This document shows, in pieces, positions 44,271-52,984 of a DNA stretch of 64,000 nucleotides; the first letter of the stretch is position 1, and each line of letters begins with the position of its first letter. A program made the translations under genes and the position numbers. Below the pieces are notes generated by a model. The model was not told the origin of the DNA. It saw only the letters and a program-made list of their open reading frames with translations, and ran no database searches. The stretch is from contig NZ_CP076039.1 of assembly GCF_014529625.1 (NCBI RefSeq), positions 1,612,001 through 1,676,000 of the forward strand. Reading direction: 5' to 3'. Origin of the DNA: Candidatus Pelagisphaera phototrophica (lineage in GTDB: Bacteria; Verrucomicrobiota; Verrucomicrobiia; Opitutales; Opitutaceae).

Positions 44271-44999
44271 CTAACGGCCTTCGCTTTTGCGAAATTTCAA
44301 GGGTAGCGTTCCCATGTGGCGCTTAAATTGGCGCGTGAAAGAGCTGTGGTCGTAAAATCCACAGTCAAGCGCGATTTCAGTTATGATTTTATTTGTGTAC
44401 TTTAATTTGTCGGCAGCGATAAGAACGCGTAGTCGGAGAATGTATTCCCGTGGGCTGATACTGAATCGCTTTTTGAATAGCCGCTCCAACTGCCTTTGAG
44501 AGAGACCTGCGCGTTGAGAGAGTTCGGGAATGTTGATAGTCTGATCGAAGCTGCCTTTGATTAAGTCGACTACCTTGGAAATAGGGTCATCGGGATCGTC
44601 AAACGAGAGCTGATACGGTTGAATGAGCCCGCAAATCGCGACCACTGATCCAGCTTTGTTGAAAATCGGGTACTTGTTTGTGATGTACCATTCGGGAAGT
44701 CGATCGCGTGAGGGAAACAGTTCAACCAGATTGAGAAGGGGCTTTCCGGAACGCAGTATCGTTTTGTCGTCCCGAGCGAATTTGTCCTCCATGTATTTTG
44801 GAAACATTTCGATATCGGATTTCCCCACTAATTCCTCGACGGAAGTGAATCCGCAGTGTTCAAGAAACCGCTGATTTCCCATGAACAGCCGGCGTTTGCG
44901 GTCCTTGGCGAAGAACATGATTTTTGGGATGTGTTCGAAAAGACGGTAGAATTCTCCCCCTAAGCGAAAATTCTCTAAACAGGACTCGAATGACTTCAT
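44271..44999 (-). CDS. PAS-AraC transcriptional regulator
   Basis: 242 residues. The N-terminal half is a PAS domain (about 18-130: IPKIMFFAKDRKRRLFMGNQ, HCGFTSVEELVGKSDIEMFP). The C-terminal half is an AraC DNA-binding domain (about 140-240: LSQRAGLSQRQLERLFKKRF, ITEIALDCGFYDHSSFTRQF). AraC regulators with a PAS sensor instead of a cupin are common in PVC glycan loci. It points away from the Gfo/Idh gene, with a shared 150-base intergenic region, and probably controls both halves of the sulfatase island. Confidence 0.9.
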   Translation of the reverse strand: MKSFESCLENFRLGGEFYRLFEHIPKIMFFAKDRKRRLFMGNQRFLEHCGFTSVEELVGKSDIEMFPKYMEDKFARDDKTILRSGKPLLNLVELFPSRDRLPEWYITNKYPIFNKAGSVVAICGLIQPYQLSFDDPDDPISKVVDLIKGSFDQTINIPELSQRAGLSQRQLERLFKKRFSISPREYILRLRVLIAADKLKYTNKIITEIALDCGFYDHSSFTRQFKRHMGTLPLKFRKSEGR

Positions 45000-45009
45000 G
45001 GCGAAAAAA

Positions 45010-45033
45010 TACTATTATTAGGCACAAATAGTA
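45010..45033. promoter_or_regulatory. perfect 7+7 inverted repeat in the divergent intergenic region
   Basis: TACTATT-(10)-AATAGTA lies 11 bases upstream of the PAS-AraC start codon and about 120 before the Gfo/Idh start. The 150-base region is otherwise AT-rich near 45117-45150 (tgaatattaatttagtatta), a likely promoter for the plus-strand genes. Autoregulation by the AraC protein is the simplest reading. Confidence 0.45.
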
Positions 45034-45149
45034 CAAGCTGAATAAATCGGATTCTGTTAGGATAAGATTGCATGGATTGAAACCCGCTCTAATCTGCCGG
45101 TTTTACGTTCCCCTCATGAATATTAATTTAGTATTAGATACAGCACTAT

Positions 45150-46280
45150 ATGTCGGATAAAGTTAATGTCGCTCTCGTGGGTCTCGGTTTTGGAGCTGAG
45201 TTCATTCCTATCTACGAAAAGCACCCCAATGCGAACATCGCCGCGATTTGCCAGCGGAATAAGGAGTCGCTAAACAAGATTGGAGACGAGTTCGGAATCG
45301 ACTCGTCAAAGCGCTACACTTCGTACGAGGAGCTGCTCAAGGACCCTGGCGTTGATGCAGTGCACATTAATACACCTATTGGAAGCCATGCCCCCCATTC
45401 GATCCAAGCATTGAAGGCTGGCAAGCATGTGGCCTGTACGGTGCCGATGGCCACGACGGTTGAAGAGTGCCGCGAGATTTGCGAGCTGTGTGAATCAACT
45501 GGGTTGACCTATATGATGATGGAGACGGTGGTCTACAGTCGCGAGTTCTTGTTTGTTAAGGAACTGTTCGACAAGGGCGAGCTTGGACGTATCCAGTATT
45601 TGCAGTCGAGCCACCAGCAAGACATGGATGGCTGGCCAAGCTATTGGGATGGCCTCCCCCCTATGCACTACGCGACTCATTGCGTGGGGCCGGTTTTGGC
45701 TCTACAACGAAATCGGGCGGAAACGCTGTCTTGCTTCGGATCGGGACGAATAGAGGAGGAAATGATTCCAATCCATGGCTCTCCATTCGCGATAGAGTCT
45801 TGTCAGGTGACCTTCAAGGATTCAGATGTATCGGCACGGATCATACGGTCCTTATACAGTACGGCTCGCCAGTACCGTGAGAGCTTTGATGCCTACGGTT
45901 CGAAGAAGAGTTACGAGTGGCCGTTAGTGGAAGGGGAGAATCCGGTGATCCACACGATAGGCAAGCCTGAGCCGGAAATTCCAGAACGAGTGGAGGTGCC
46001 GGATTTCGCGGATCGATTACCGGTGGAGATTCAACCATTCACGGGTCGTGGCGTTTACGATTCCGGCGACAACCAGCATCTCTCGTTCACGCAGGGAGGC
46101 GGGCATGGCGGGTCGCATCCGCATTTGGTTCACGAATTTGTCAGCGCCCTGCTCGAGAAGCGAGCTCCGTACCCGAACGCACCTGAGTCGGCTAATATCA
46201 CCTGCGTCGGGATTCTGGCCCACGAGTCCGCGATGGAAGGCGGAGCGCTCAAACAAATGCCCGAGTTTACTTTGAAATAG
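45150..46280 (+). CDS. Gfo/Idh/MocA-family oxidoreductase
   Basis: 376 residues, cytosolic. The N-terminal Rossmann fold has VALVGLGFGAEFIPIYEKHP and VDAVHINTPIGSHAPHSI. The usual EKP motif is replaced by ACTVPMATTVEEC, so the catalytic Lys of many members is absent; a CTVP form recurs in PVC paralogues as far as I recall. The C-terminal alpha/beta domain has HYATHCVGPVLAL. It likely oxidises or reduces a sugar or sugar acid with NAD(P). First gene on the plus side of the divergent pair. Confidence 0.87.
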   Translation: MSDKVNVALVGLGFGAEFIPIYEKHPNANIAAICQRNKESLNKIGDEFGIDSSKRYTSYEELLKDPGVDAVHINTPIGSHAPHSIQALKAGKHVACTVPMATTVEECREICELCESTGLTYMMMETVVYSREFLFVKELFDKGELGRIQYLQSSHQQDMDGWPSYWDGLPPMHYATHCVGPVLALQRNRAETLSCFGSGRIEEEMIPIHGSPFAIESCQVTFKDSDVSARIIRSLYSTARQYRESFDAYGSKKSYEWPLVEGENPVIHTIGKPEPEIPERVEVPDFADRLPVEIQPFTGRGVYDSGDNQHLSFTQGGGHGGSHPHLVHEFVSALLEKRAPYPNAPESANITCVGILAHESAMEGGALKQMPEFTLK

Positions 46281-46310
46281 CATCTTCACTTCTGTCCCGT
46301 ACCCCTACCC

Positions 46311-47864
46311 ATGACACTCACCCTATTTTATCGTAGTCGTTCGCCTGCGGGCGGCCGCTCGCCTCTGCGGTTTTTACTGCAGGCTCTGCTTGTTGTAACC
46401 GTACTTGTTGTTTCACTACAGACTGGCTTCGCCCGCCCGAATATCCTGTTTTGCATCTCGGATGATCAATCTTATCAGCATACGGGTGCCAATGGGGACC
46501 CAGTCATTAAGACGCCCGCCTTCGATCGGGTCGCCAAGGAGGGGTTGCGTTTTACCCATGCATTTTGCGATGCCCCGACCTGCGGTCCCTCACGCAGCGC
46601 GATATTGACGGGGCAATCGATTTGGCGCCTGGAGGAAGCGGGCAATATCCATAGCACTTTGCCGGCGAAGTTCGCGACCTATACGGACGAGTTGCGGAAG
46701 GCCGGCTATAAAGTAGGAGCCACTGGCAAGGCGTGGGGTCCGGGACGTTTGGAAGCGGGTGGCCGGACGGAGAATCCCGCTGGACCACTCTTCGAGGGGA
46801 GAACGCTCGATCCTCCCTTCAGGATGATGCGCAACACGGACTATGCTGGGAATTTCGACGATTTCATGGCGGAGGTCGACGGAGACGAGTCCTTTTGCTT
46901 TTGGCTGGGAACGAGCGAACCGCATCGCGCTTTTGAAGCGGGCTCGGGTCTAAAGACAGGGAAGGATCTCAGTAAAATTGTCGTACCGGCGGTCTTTCCG
47001 GACAACGAGATCGTCCGCAGCGATATCGCTGACTATCTGGTCGAGATCGAGCATTTCGATACGATGGTAGGGCGAGCAATTGCGACCTTGGAAGAGCGAG
47101 GACTGCTTGATAATACGATCGTCGTGTTGACCAGCGACCATGGCATGCCTTTTCCGCGAGCTAAGGCGAGCCTCTATGATTTGGGTTCACGGATCCCATT
47201 GGCGATTCGCTGGCCCGAGGGAATTGATAATCCGGGTCGGGTGGTCGATTCCTTAGTCAATCTGAGCGATCTCGCTCCTACGTTCCTAGATGCCGCGGGT
47301 CTGAAGCCTCCTAGGATGATGAGCGCTCAGAGCCTGGTGGCTGTATTCGAAGGCAAGAAGCCGAAGGGCCGCGACGCGGCGTTTATCGCCATGGAACGTC
47401 ACGACGGATGTCGCGCGGGCGGAAAGGGCTATCCGTGTCGGGCGATTCGCACGGCGGATTTCATGTACATCTACAATTTCGAGCCGACACGTTGGCCTTC
47501 GGGTTCGCCCGATGCATCTGTATGTGCTCGAGCATTACCGTATGGAGAGATCGATTCGTCGCCGACCAAGACCTTCATGATGGAGAATCGCCACACGCAC
47601 GGAATCGCGGATCTCGCCTATCTTTCCTTTGGCATTCGTCCGACCGAGGAGTTGTACGATTTGAAGAAGGATCCCGAGCAAATGGTTAACGTGGCAGGAT
47701 CGGTTGAATACGAGTCGACGCGGGCTCAGCTCCGCGACCAGTTGTTTGCCCAGTTGAAGAAAACTAAGGATCCGCGTGTCGTCGGCGGCAACGTAGATTG
47801 GGACTATTATCCGTACTACGGGCGAATTAGGACCGAAGGCTGGACGGTGGAGGAAAAGCCGTGA
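46311..47864 (+). CDS. sulfatase, heparan N-sulfatase-like (S1_8 type)
   Basis: 517 residues with an N-terminal signal peptide after a basic stretch (hydrophobic 21-40). Active-site Cys91 is in TCGPSRSAILTGQSIWRLEE. Metal ligands are in FCISDDQSYQHTG and TSDHGMPFPR; the Lys motif is GATGKAWGPGR, in the sulfamidase-type form without the HLG. S1_8 members act on N- or O-sulfated hexosamines in animal glycosaminoglycans; marine substrates may differ. It starts 30 bases after the oxidoreductase and ends overlapping the next reading frame (GTGA). Confidence 0.92.
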   Translation: MTLTLFYRSRSPAGGRSPLRFLLQALLVVTVLVVSLQTGFARPNILFCISDDQSYQHTGANGDPVIKTPAFDRVAKEGLRFTHAFCDAPTCGPSRSAILTGQSIWRLEEAGNIHSTLPAKFATYTDELRKAGYKVGATGKAWGPGRLEAGGRTENPAGPLFEGRTLDPPFRMMRNTDYAGNFDDFMAEVDGDESFCFWLGTSEPHRAFEAGSGLKTGKDLSKIVVPAVFPDNEIVRSDIADYLVEIEHFDTMVGRAIATLEERGLLDNTIVVLTSDHGMPFPRAKASLYDLGSRIPLAIRWPEGIDNPGRVVDSLVNLSDLAPTFLDAAGLKPPRMMSAQSLVAVFEGKKPKGRDAAFIAMERHDGCRAGGKGYPCRAIRTADFMYIYNFEPTRWPSGSPDASVCARALPYGEIDSSPTKTFMMENRHTHGIADLAYLSFGIRPTEELYDLKKDPEQMVNVAGSVEYESTRAQLRDQLFAQLKKTKDPRVVGGNVDWDYYPYYGRIRTEGWTVEEKP

Positions 47865-47881
47865 GAGCGGGATTGAGAAGC

Positions 47882-47913
47882 GGAGAGATGGAGAGATCGA
47901 GAGATGGAGAGAT
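47882..47913 (+). repeat. 8-bp tandem repeat x4 at the 5' end of a sulfatase gene
   Basis: Four 8-base units (ggagagat, ggagagat, cgagagat, ggagagat) follow directly after the stop of the upstream sulfatase and lie between the GTG at 47861 and the ATG at 47933. Because 8 is not a multiple of 3, a change in copy number would shift the frame of any product started at the GTG. Confidence 0.6.
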
Positions 47914-47932
47914 GGGGGGATTGTGGGTTGCA

Positions 47933-49444
47933 ATGCGACGACTGAATACGCTTTTCCCAGCGCGTCTTTGCGTTCCCTTAGTCTGCGTGCTTTTCGTACC
48001 GTTTGCTGCGGCTCGTCCCAATATTCTTTTCTGTATTTCTGACGACCAGTCCTGGGCGCACACGGGAGCCAATGGCGACCCAGTGGTCAGTACGCCCGCT
48101 TTTGATCGCGTATCGGCCGAGGGACTGCGATTCGTCAATTCGTTTTGCGACGCCCCGACTTGCGGCCCTTCCCGCAGTGCGATTCTGACGGGCCAGCCGA
48201 TTTGGCGCCTGGAAGAAGCGGCCAATATTTGGAGCACCTTACCGGCGAAATTCGCTACCTATACGGATGAATTGCGGAAGGCTGGCTATAAAATTGGGAC
48301 CACGGGCAAATCTTGGGGACCGGGGCGCTTGGAACCGGGAGGTCGCACCGAAAATCCGGCGGGGCCCGCTTATATGGAACGAACGCTAGAGCCTCCTTTT
48401 CGAGGAATCCGCAATACCGACTACGCTGGAAATTTCGCGGACTTCTTGTCGGAAGTGGATGGGAATGAATCGTTTTGCTTTTGGTTGGGCACGAGCGAGC
48501 CGCATCGTTTTTATCAAGACGGGGCGGGGTTAAAGACTGGAAAAGATCTCAGCGAAATCGCAGTTCCGGCGATCTTTCCAGACAATGGAATCGTACGCAG
48601 TGATATCGCTGATTACCTCGTTGAAGTTGAGCACTTTGACACCATGGTGGCTCGTGCGATTGCGCTCTTGGAGGCGCGTGATGAGTTAGACAATACCATC
48701 ATTGTCGTTACCAGCGATCACGGCATGCCTTTTCCTCGAGGAAAGGCAACAGTTTACGATGATGGTGCCCGCGTTCCTTTGGCGATTCGCTGGTCGGAAG
48801 GGATCAAGAATCCGGGCCGTTCGATTGAAAGTCTGGTGAACCTAAGCGACCTGGCCCCGACCTTTCTGGAGGCAGCGGGCGTACCCGTTCCAGGTATGAT
48901 GATCGGTCGCAGCCTCATGGGGCTTTTCTCGGGTTTGCGGTCTGCGGATTGGGACGCGGCATACATTGGGTTTGAGCGACACAGCGGTGCCCGAGCGGGT
49001 GGGAAAGGTTACCCTTGTCGGGCCATTCGAACAGAGGACTTCCTGTATATCCATAATTTCGAGCCGGGTCGCTGGCCGGCGGGCTCACCGGATCCAGAAG
49101 CATGCAATCGGTTGATACCATTCGGCGAATACGATTCATCTCCGACCAAGACTTATATGATCGAGCATCAATACGATCATGGGGTCGCCGCGTTGGCTCA
49201 TCTCGCCTTCGGGAAACGCCCTGCGGAGGAGTTGTACCGATTGAAAGATGATCCCCATCAAATGTACAACGTTGCGGGCTCGAAAGGGTTTGAGGCGATT
49301 CAAGCGGACTTGCGAGAGCGGTTGTTCGCGCATTTGGAGAAGACGAAGGATCCGCGAGTTGTTGGAGGTCTCATTGAGTGGGACTATTACCCGCACTACG
49401 GGCGTCATGCTAACAAGAACTGGAAAGTAGACGAGCGGCCATGA
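47933..49444 (+). CDS. sulfatase, heparan N-sulfatase-like, tandem paralogue
   Basis: 503 residues from the ATG at 47933, where a signal peptide begins (MRRLNTLFPARLCVPLVCVL). Active-site Cys77 is in TCGPSRSAILTGQPIWRLEE; the metal site is FCISDDQSWAHTG and TSDHGMPFPR; the Lys motif is GTTGKSWGPGR. It is very similar to the gene before it over its whole length, clearly a tandem duplicate. The frame is also open to a GTG at 47861 that overlaps the upstream stop; the extra 24 residues are encoded by the 8-base repeat and are not family-like. It overlaps the next sulfatase by 4 bases. Confidence 0.9.
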   Translation: MRRLNTLFPARLCVPLVCVLFVPFAAARPNILFCISDDQSWAHTGANGDPVVSTPAFDRVSAEGLRFVNSFCDAPTCGPSRSAILTGQPIWRLEEAANIWSTLPAKFATYTDELRKAGYKIGTTGKSWGPGRLEPGGRTENPAGPAYMERTLEPPFRGIRNTDYAGNFADFLSEVDGNESFCFWLGTSEPHRFYQDGAGLKTGKDLSEIAVPAIFPDNGIVRSDIADYLVEVEHFDTMVARAIALLEARDELDNTIIVVTSDHGMPFPRGKATVYDDGARVPLAIRWSEGIKNPGRSIESLVNLSDLAPTFLEAAGVPVPGMMIGRSLMGLFSGLRSADWDAAYIGFERHSGARAGGKGYPCRAIRTEDFLYIHNFEPGRWPAGSPDPEACNRLIPFGEYDSSPTKTYMIEHQYDHGVAALAHLAFGKRPAEELYRLKDDPHQMYNVAGSKGFEAIQADLRERLFAHLEKTKDPRVVGGLIEWDYYPHYGRHANKNWKVDERP

Positions 49445-50949
49445 GAAGAAACAAAATTGTAACCGTATTTTGGATATTCTCTTTCCTCTTATCTGCCGCA
49501 CAGTCGCAGGATAAGCCGAATATCGTTTTTATCTTTTCGGACGACCACACCTGGCAGACGATTTCGGCGTACGGCCATCCATTATCCAAAGTGGTGCCGA
49601 CGCCGAACATTGATCGGATTGGTGCGGAAGGGATTCGCTTCGACCGATGCCTGGTGACGAATTCGATTTGCGCGCCTTCGCGTGCGGTAGTCTTGACTGG
49701 GAAGTACTCCCACCTCAATGGGCAGATAAATAATTTCAATACCTTCGATGGAGGACAAGTAACCTTTCCTAAATTGCTGCAGAAATCTGGATACGAGACG
49801 GCAATCGTGGGAAAATGGCATTTAAAATCCGTGCCAACGGGCTTCGACTACCACGAAGTGATGCGCGGTCAAGGTCGCTACTACAATCCAACCCTCTACA
49901 CTGACGGGGAACCCACAGAGTATGAAGGTTACAACACGGACGTAGTGGTGGACCGATCACTGGATTGGCTAAAGAGCCGGGATTCAGACAAACCCTTCAT
50001 GCTGATGAGCCAATTCAAGGCGACTCATGGCCCGTTTCAGCCGGCCCTTCGCCATCTCGGTGAGCTCGATGACGTCACTGTCCCCCTGCCGGACAACTTT
50101 TTCGACGACTATACTGGTCGTAGCCGTGCTCCTGGGAATCACAATACCAGTATCGCAAATGTGATGCCGCTTAGCAATCTCAGTATTGACTATCGGATAC
50201 AGGGCGAGCAGCTTGCTCAGTACCGTAGCCATTTCGATGAAGCTAACGAGGCCTTCGAAAAGGCGAATCTTCAAGGCGACGAACGGGCAAAGTGGCGATA
50301 CCAGCGCTTTATCAAGAATTTCCTCCTTACGAGTAAAGGCATCGATGAAAATGTGGGTCGCTTACTGGACTATCTCGATGAGAGTGGTTTGGCGGAAAAT
50401 ACAATCGTGATCTATGCGGCGGATCAGGGCTTTTTTCTTGGAGAGCATGGTTGGTATGACAAACGGTGGATGTATGAGGAGTGCTTGAAGACGCCGCTTT
50501 TGGTTCGGTGGCCCGGTGTCACTCAGGAAGGTCGAGTCAGCAGCGATATTGTGTCTAATCTGGATTTCGCGCCCATGTTTCTTGAAATGGCAGGAGCGTC
50601 GATTCCGGGCGAAATCCAAGGCCGCAGTCTGGTTCCTTTGCTCAAGGGTGCCGCTCCCGAAAACTGGCGAAAGAGCTTTTATTACAAATACTACGGCGAG
50701 CGGCGTGGAGGAAGTGTGAGCGAAGGATACTATAACCACGGCGTCCCACCCCACGAAGGCGTGGCCGACAAACGGTATAAGCTGATTAACTTCAAACACG
50801 ACGATGTGGATGAGTGGGAATTATTCGATCACCAGCGTGATCCAAGTGAAATGAAAAGCGAATATGGAAACTCTGAATACGTTGAGACTATTGCTCGGCT
50901 TAAAACGGAACTCGAGCAACTGAAGCAGAGATTCAAAATTGAGAATTAA
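49441..50949 (+). CDS. sulfatase, glucosamine-6-sulfatase-like (S1_11 type)
   Basis: 502 residues. Signal peptide (hydrophobic 6-20, cleaved near AQSQ). Active-site Cys77 is in ICAPSRAVVLTGKYS. Metal ligands are in FIFSDDHTWQTISAYG and YAADQGFFLGEHGWYDK (DQG where most have DHG or DNG); the Lys/His motif is VGKWHLKSVPTGFDY. The form of these motifs fits N-acetylglucosamine-6-sulfatase-like proteins. The start overlaps the previous stop (ATGA), so three sulfatases are translated together. Confidence 0.92.
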   Translation: MRRNKIVTVFWIFSFLLSAAQSQDKPNIVFIFSDDHTWQTISAYGHPLSKVVPTPNIDRIGAEGIRFDRCLVTNSICAPSRAVVLTGKYSHLNGQINNFNTFDGGQVTFPKLLQKSGYETAIVGKWHLKSVPTGFDYHEVMRGQGRYYNPTLYTDGEPTEYEGYNTDVVVDRSLDWLKSRDSDKPFMLMSQFKATHGPFQPALRHLGELDDVTVPLPDNFFDDYTGRSRAPGNHNTSIANVMPLSNLSIDYRIQGEQLAQYRSHFDEANEAFEKANLQGDERAKWRYQRFIKNFLLTSKGIDENVGRLLDYLDESGLAENTIVIYAADQGFFLGEHGWYDKRWMYEECLKTPLLVRWPGVTQEGRVSSDIVSNLDFAPMFLEMAGASIPGEIQGRSLVPLLKGAAPENWRKSFYYKYYGERRGGSVSEGYYNHGVPPHEGVADKRYKLINFKHDDVDEWELFDHQRDPSEMKSEYGNSEYVETIARLKTELEQLKQRFKIEN

Positions 50950-50950
50950 A

Positions 50951-51019
50951 GGTAGCGGCCGATCTCCGAACGGCCAAAATTTGAACGTGAGTGTGGCTGC
51001 TCGGAGATCGGCCGCTACC
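50951..51019. repeat. 69-bp element with perfect 19-bp terminal inverted repeats
   Basis: GGTAGCGGCCGATCTCCGA (50951-50969) is exactly repeated inverted at 51001-51019, with a 31-base centre; a further 6 bases pair partly. It fills the gap between two sulfatase genes. It may be a REP/MITE-type element, or serve as a terminator or processing hairpin. A weak, damaged look-alike (ccgctcgaagattaggcgcga) lies near 61684. Confidence 0.7.
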
Positions 51020-51036
51020 AGTAAGAGAAATTTATT

Positions 51037-52884
51037 ATGAACCCCAGTATACGTCCCTATTTACTCATCGTAGCTTTCCTCGTCGCCACAGCGGCGCTGG
51101 CCAAGCAACCCAACATTATCATCGTCATGACTGATGACCAGGGTTACCCTGAGTTGTCAGTTAACGGAAATCCGATCCTAAAAACACCTCATCTCGATCA
51201 CCTGCATAGCGAGAGTCTACGCTTGGAGGACTATCACGTGTCTCCCATGTGCGCGCCGACGCGCGGTCAGTTGTTGACTGGCTTGGATGCCGCTCGCAAT
51301 GGGTGCATCAATGTAAGCAGCGGACGCGGACTGTTGCGACCGGAGGTACCGATTATGGCAAACTTCTTTGGGGACGCGGGATATGAGACCGGCCTATTTG
51401 GCAAGTGGCATTTGGGTTCCAACTATCCTTTTCGTCCCGAAGATCGAGGATTTGATGAGACCTGCTGGTTTCCTTCCTCCCACATTGGATCCGTTCCGGA
51501 TTTTTGGGGTAATGATTACTTTGACGACACCTATGTGAACAATGGAAAGTGGAAGAAGTACAAGGGCTACTGCACCGATGTTTTCTTTGAGGAGAGCATG
51601 TCATTCATGAAGCAGGCTGCCCGACAGGGAAAACCGTTCCTATCCATCATCATGCCTAATACGCCTCATGGCCCTTTGGTTGCTAAGGACAAAGATGAGG
51701 CTGCAATCAAGAAGATCCTCGATCAACCGGAGTTCGATGACATCGATCCCGAGATGAAGGTCCGTCTGGCCGACTACTTGGGCATGATCTTGAACATTGA
51801 TGAGAACATGGGGGCGATGATGAAGTTTCTTGCCGACGAAGGGATTAAAGATGACACAATTGTGATTTTTCAGACCGACAATGGCAGCACCCATGGCCCA
51901 CGTTACTACAATGCTGGAATGCGGGGTGGGAAAACGGAATTGTGGGAAGGAGGCCATCGCGTTCCTTGTTTCATCAGTTGGCCTAACGGCGGTTTGTTGG
52001 AGCCGCAGGATATCCAAGGGCTCACGCAAGTTCAGGATATGCTGCCAACGCTACTTGATCTCTGCAACATTCCCAACGACGCTAAGTTCGACGGAATGAG
52101 CCTGGCCTCTATTTTGAAAGGAAAAGCGGTCGTTCCCAAAGATCGGATGCTGGTGATCAACTACAGCCGCATGCCCAGTTTCGTTAATTACCCAACCCCG
52201 TTCGCTCAGACGCTCATGCAGCGAAATCTGGGTGAGGTACTCTGGAAGCGTTGGCGATTGCTTGAAGATCGCGAGCTCTACAATCTTGAGACCGATCCGC
52301 TGCAGCAAAACAACGTGATCGATAAGTATCCGAAGGTCCTGTCTAAGATGCGAGGCAAGCTAGATGATTGGTGGGCCGACGTAGGGCCAAATGCCAATGA
52401 CGTTCAGCGGGTGATTATCGGCAGCGAGCACGAAAATCCGTCGCGCTTAACAGGCTGCGAGTGGCTGGACGTATTTATTGATCAGCAAAGGCAAATTCGT
52501 GTTGGACAGCACAAAACAGGCTACTGGATGTTGGAGGTAGCTGAGCCCGGAGAATATGATTTCGAGCTTCGTCGTTGGCCGAAGGAAATCGATCGTCCTC
52601 TGGTAGCTCCATCGGAGGATGGCCAAGGAGCAATCCCGATCACTCAAGCGAGCTTTTATCTGAGTAACTACCATCACTTAAGTATTAGCGAAAAGACCGC
52701 TTATGGATTCGAGGGAGAGACGAAACAGATCGGACCGAACGACACTTCGGTTACGTTCACTGCCCAGTTGGAAAAGGGCCCCATCGCATTGCATACTTGG
52801 TTTCGGGGAGGTTCTGGCCATAGAGGCGGCGGAAACTTAAGTACAATTCTGAGTGCGTACTATGTGTATGTGACGAAGAAGTAG
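51037..52884 (+). CDS. sulfatase with C-terminal beta extension, paralogue of 37485-39257
   Basis: 615 residues with a signal peptide (hydrophobic 8-22). Active-site Cys72 is in MCAPTRGQLLTGLDAARNG. Metal and catalytic parts: VMTDDQGYPELSVNG, FGKWHLGSNYPFRPEDRG and FQTDNGSTHGPRYYNAG. The C-terminal extension contains YWMLEVAEPGEYDFELRRWP, matching the minus-strand paralogue. It starts 17 bases after the inverted-repeat element. Confidence 0.92.
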   Translation: MNPSIRPYLLIVAFLVATAALAKQPNIIIVMTDDQGYPELSVNGNPILKTPHLDHLHSESLRLEDYHVSPMCAPTRGQLLTGLDAARNGCINVSSGRGLLRPEVPIMANFFGDAGYETGLFGKWHLGSNYPFRPEDRGFDETCWFPSSHIGSVPDFWGNDYFDDTYVNNGKWKKYKGYCTDVFFEESMSFMKQAARQGKPFLSIIMPNTPHGPLVAKDKDEAAIKKILDQPEFDDIDPEMKVRLADYLGMILNIDENMGAMMKFLADEGIKDDTIVIFQTDNGSTHGPRYYNAGMRGGKTELWEGGHRVPCFISWPNGGLLEPQDIQGLTQVQDMLPTLLDLCNIPNDAKFDGMSLASILKGKAVVPKDRMLVINYSRMPSFVNYPTPFAQTLMQRNLGEVLWKRWRLLEDRELYNLETDPLQQNNVIDKYPKVLSKMRGKLDDWWADVGPNANDVQRVIIGSEHENPSRLTGCEWLDVFIDQQRQIRVGQHKTGYWMLEVAEPGEYDFELRRWPKEIDRPLVAPSEDGQGAIPITQASFYLSNYHHLSISEKTAYGFEGETKQIGPNDTSVTFTAQLEKGPIALHTWFRGGSGHRGGGNLSTILSAYYVYVTKK

Positions 52885-52984
52885 GAGATGGATATGTTTG
52901 TATATTTTCAAACCGCGGAGTACGCCGATCGAGTAACGAGAAACGTCTCTTCGAACTCGGCAGTCGATTAAACGTATCTAAACT

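Noticed and set aside
47882..47913. A short CRISPR-like array
   Set aside because: Units are 8 bases, directly adjacent without spacers; it is a simple tandem repeat.
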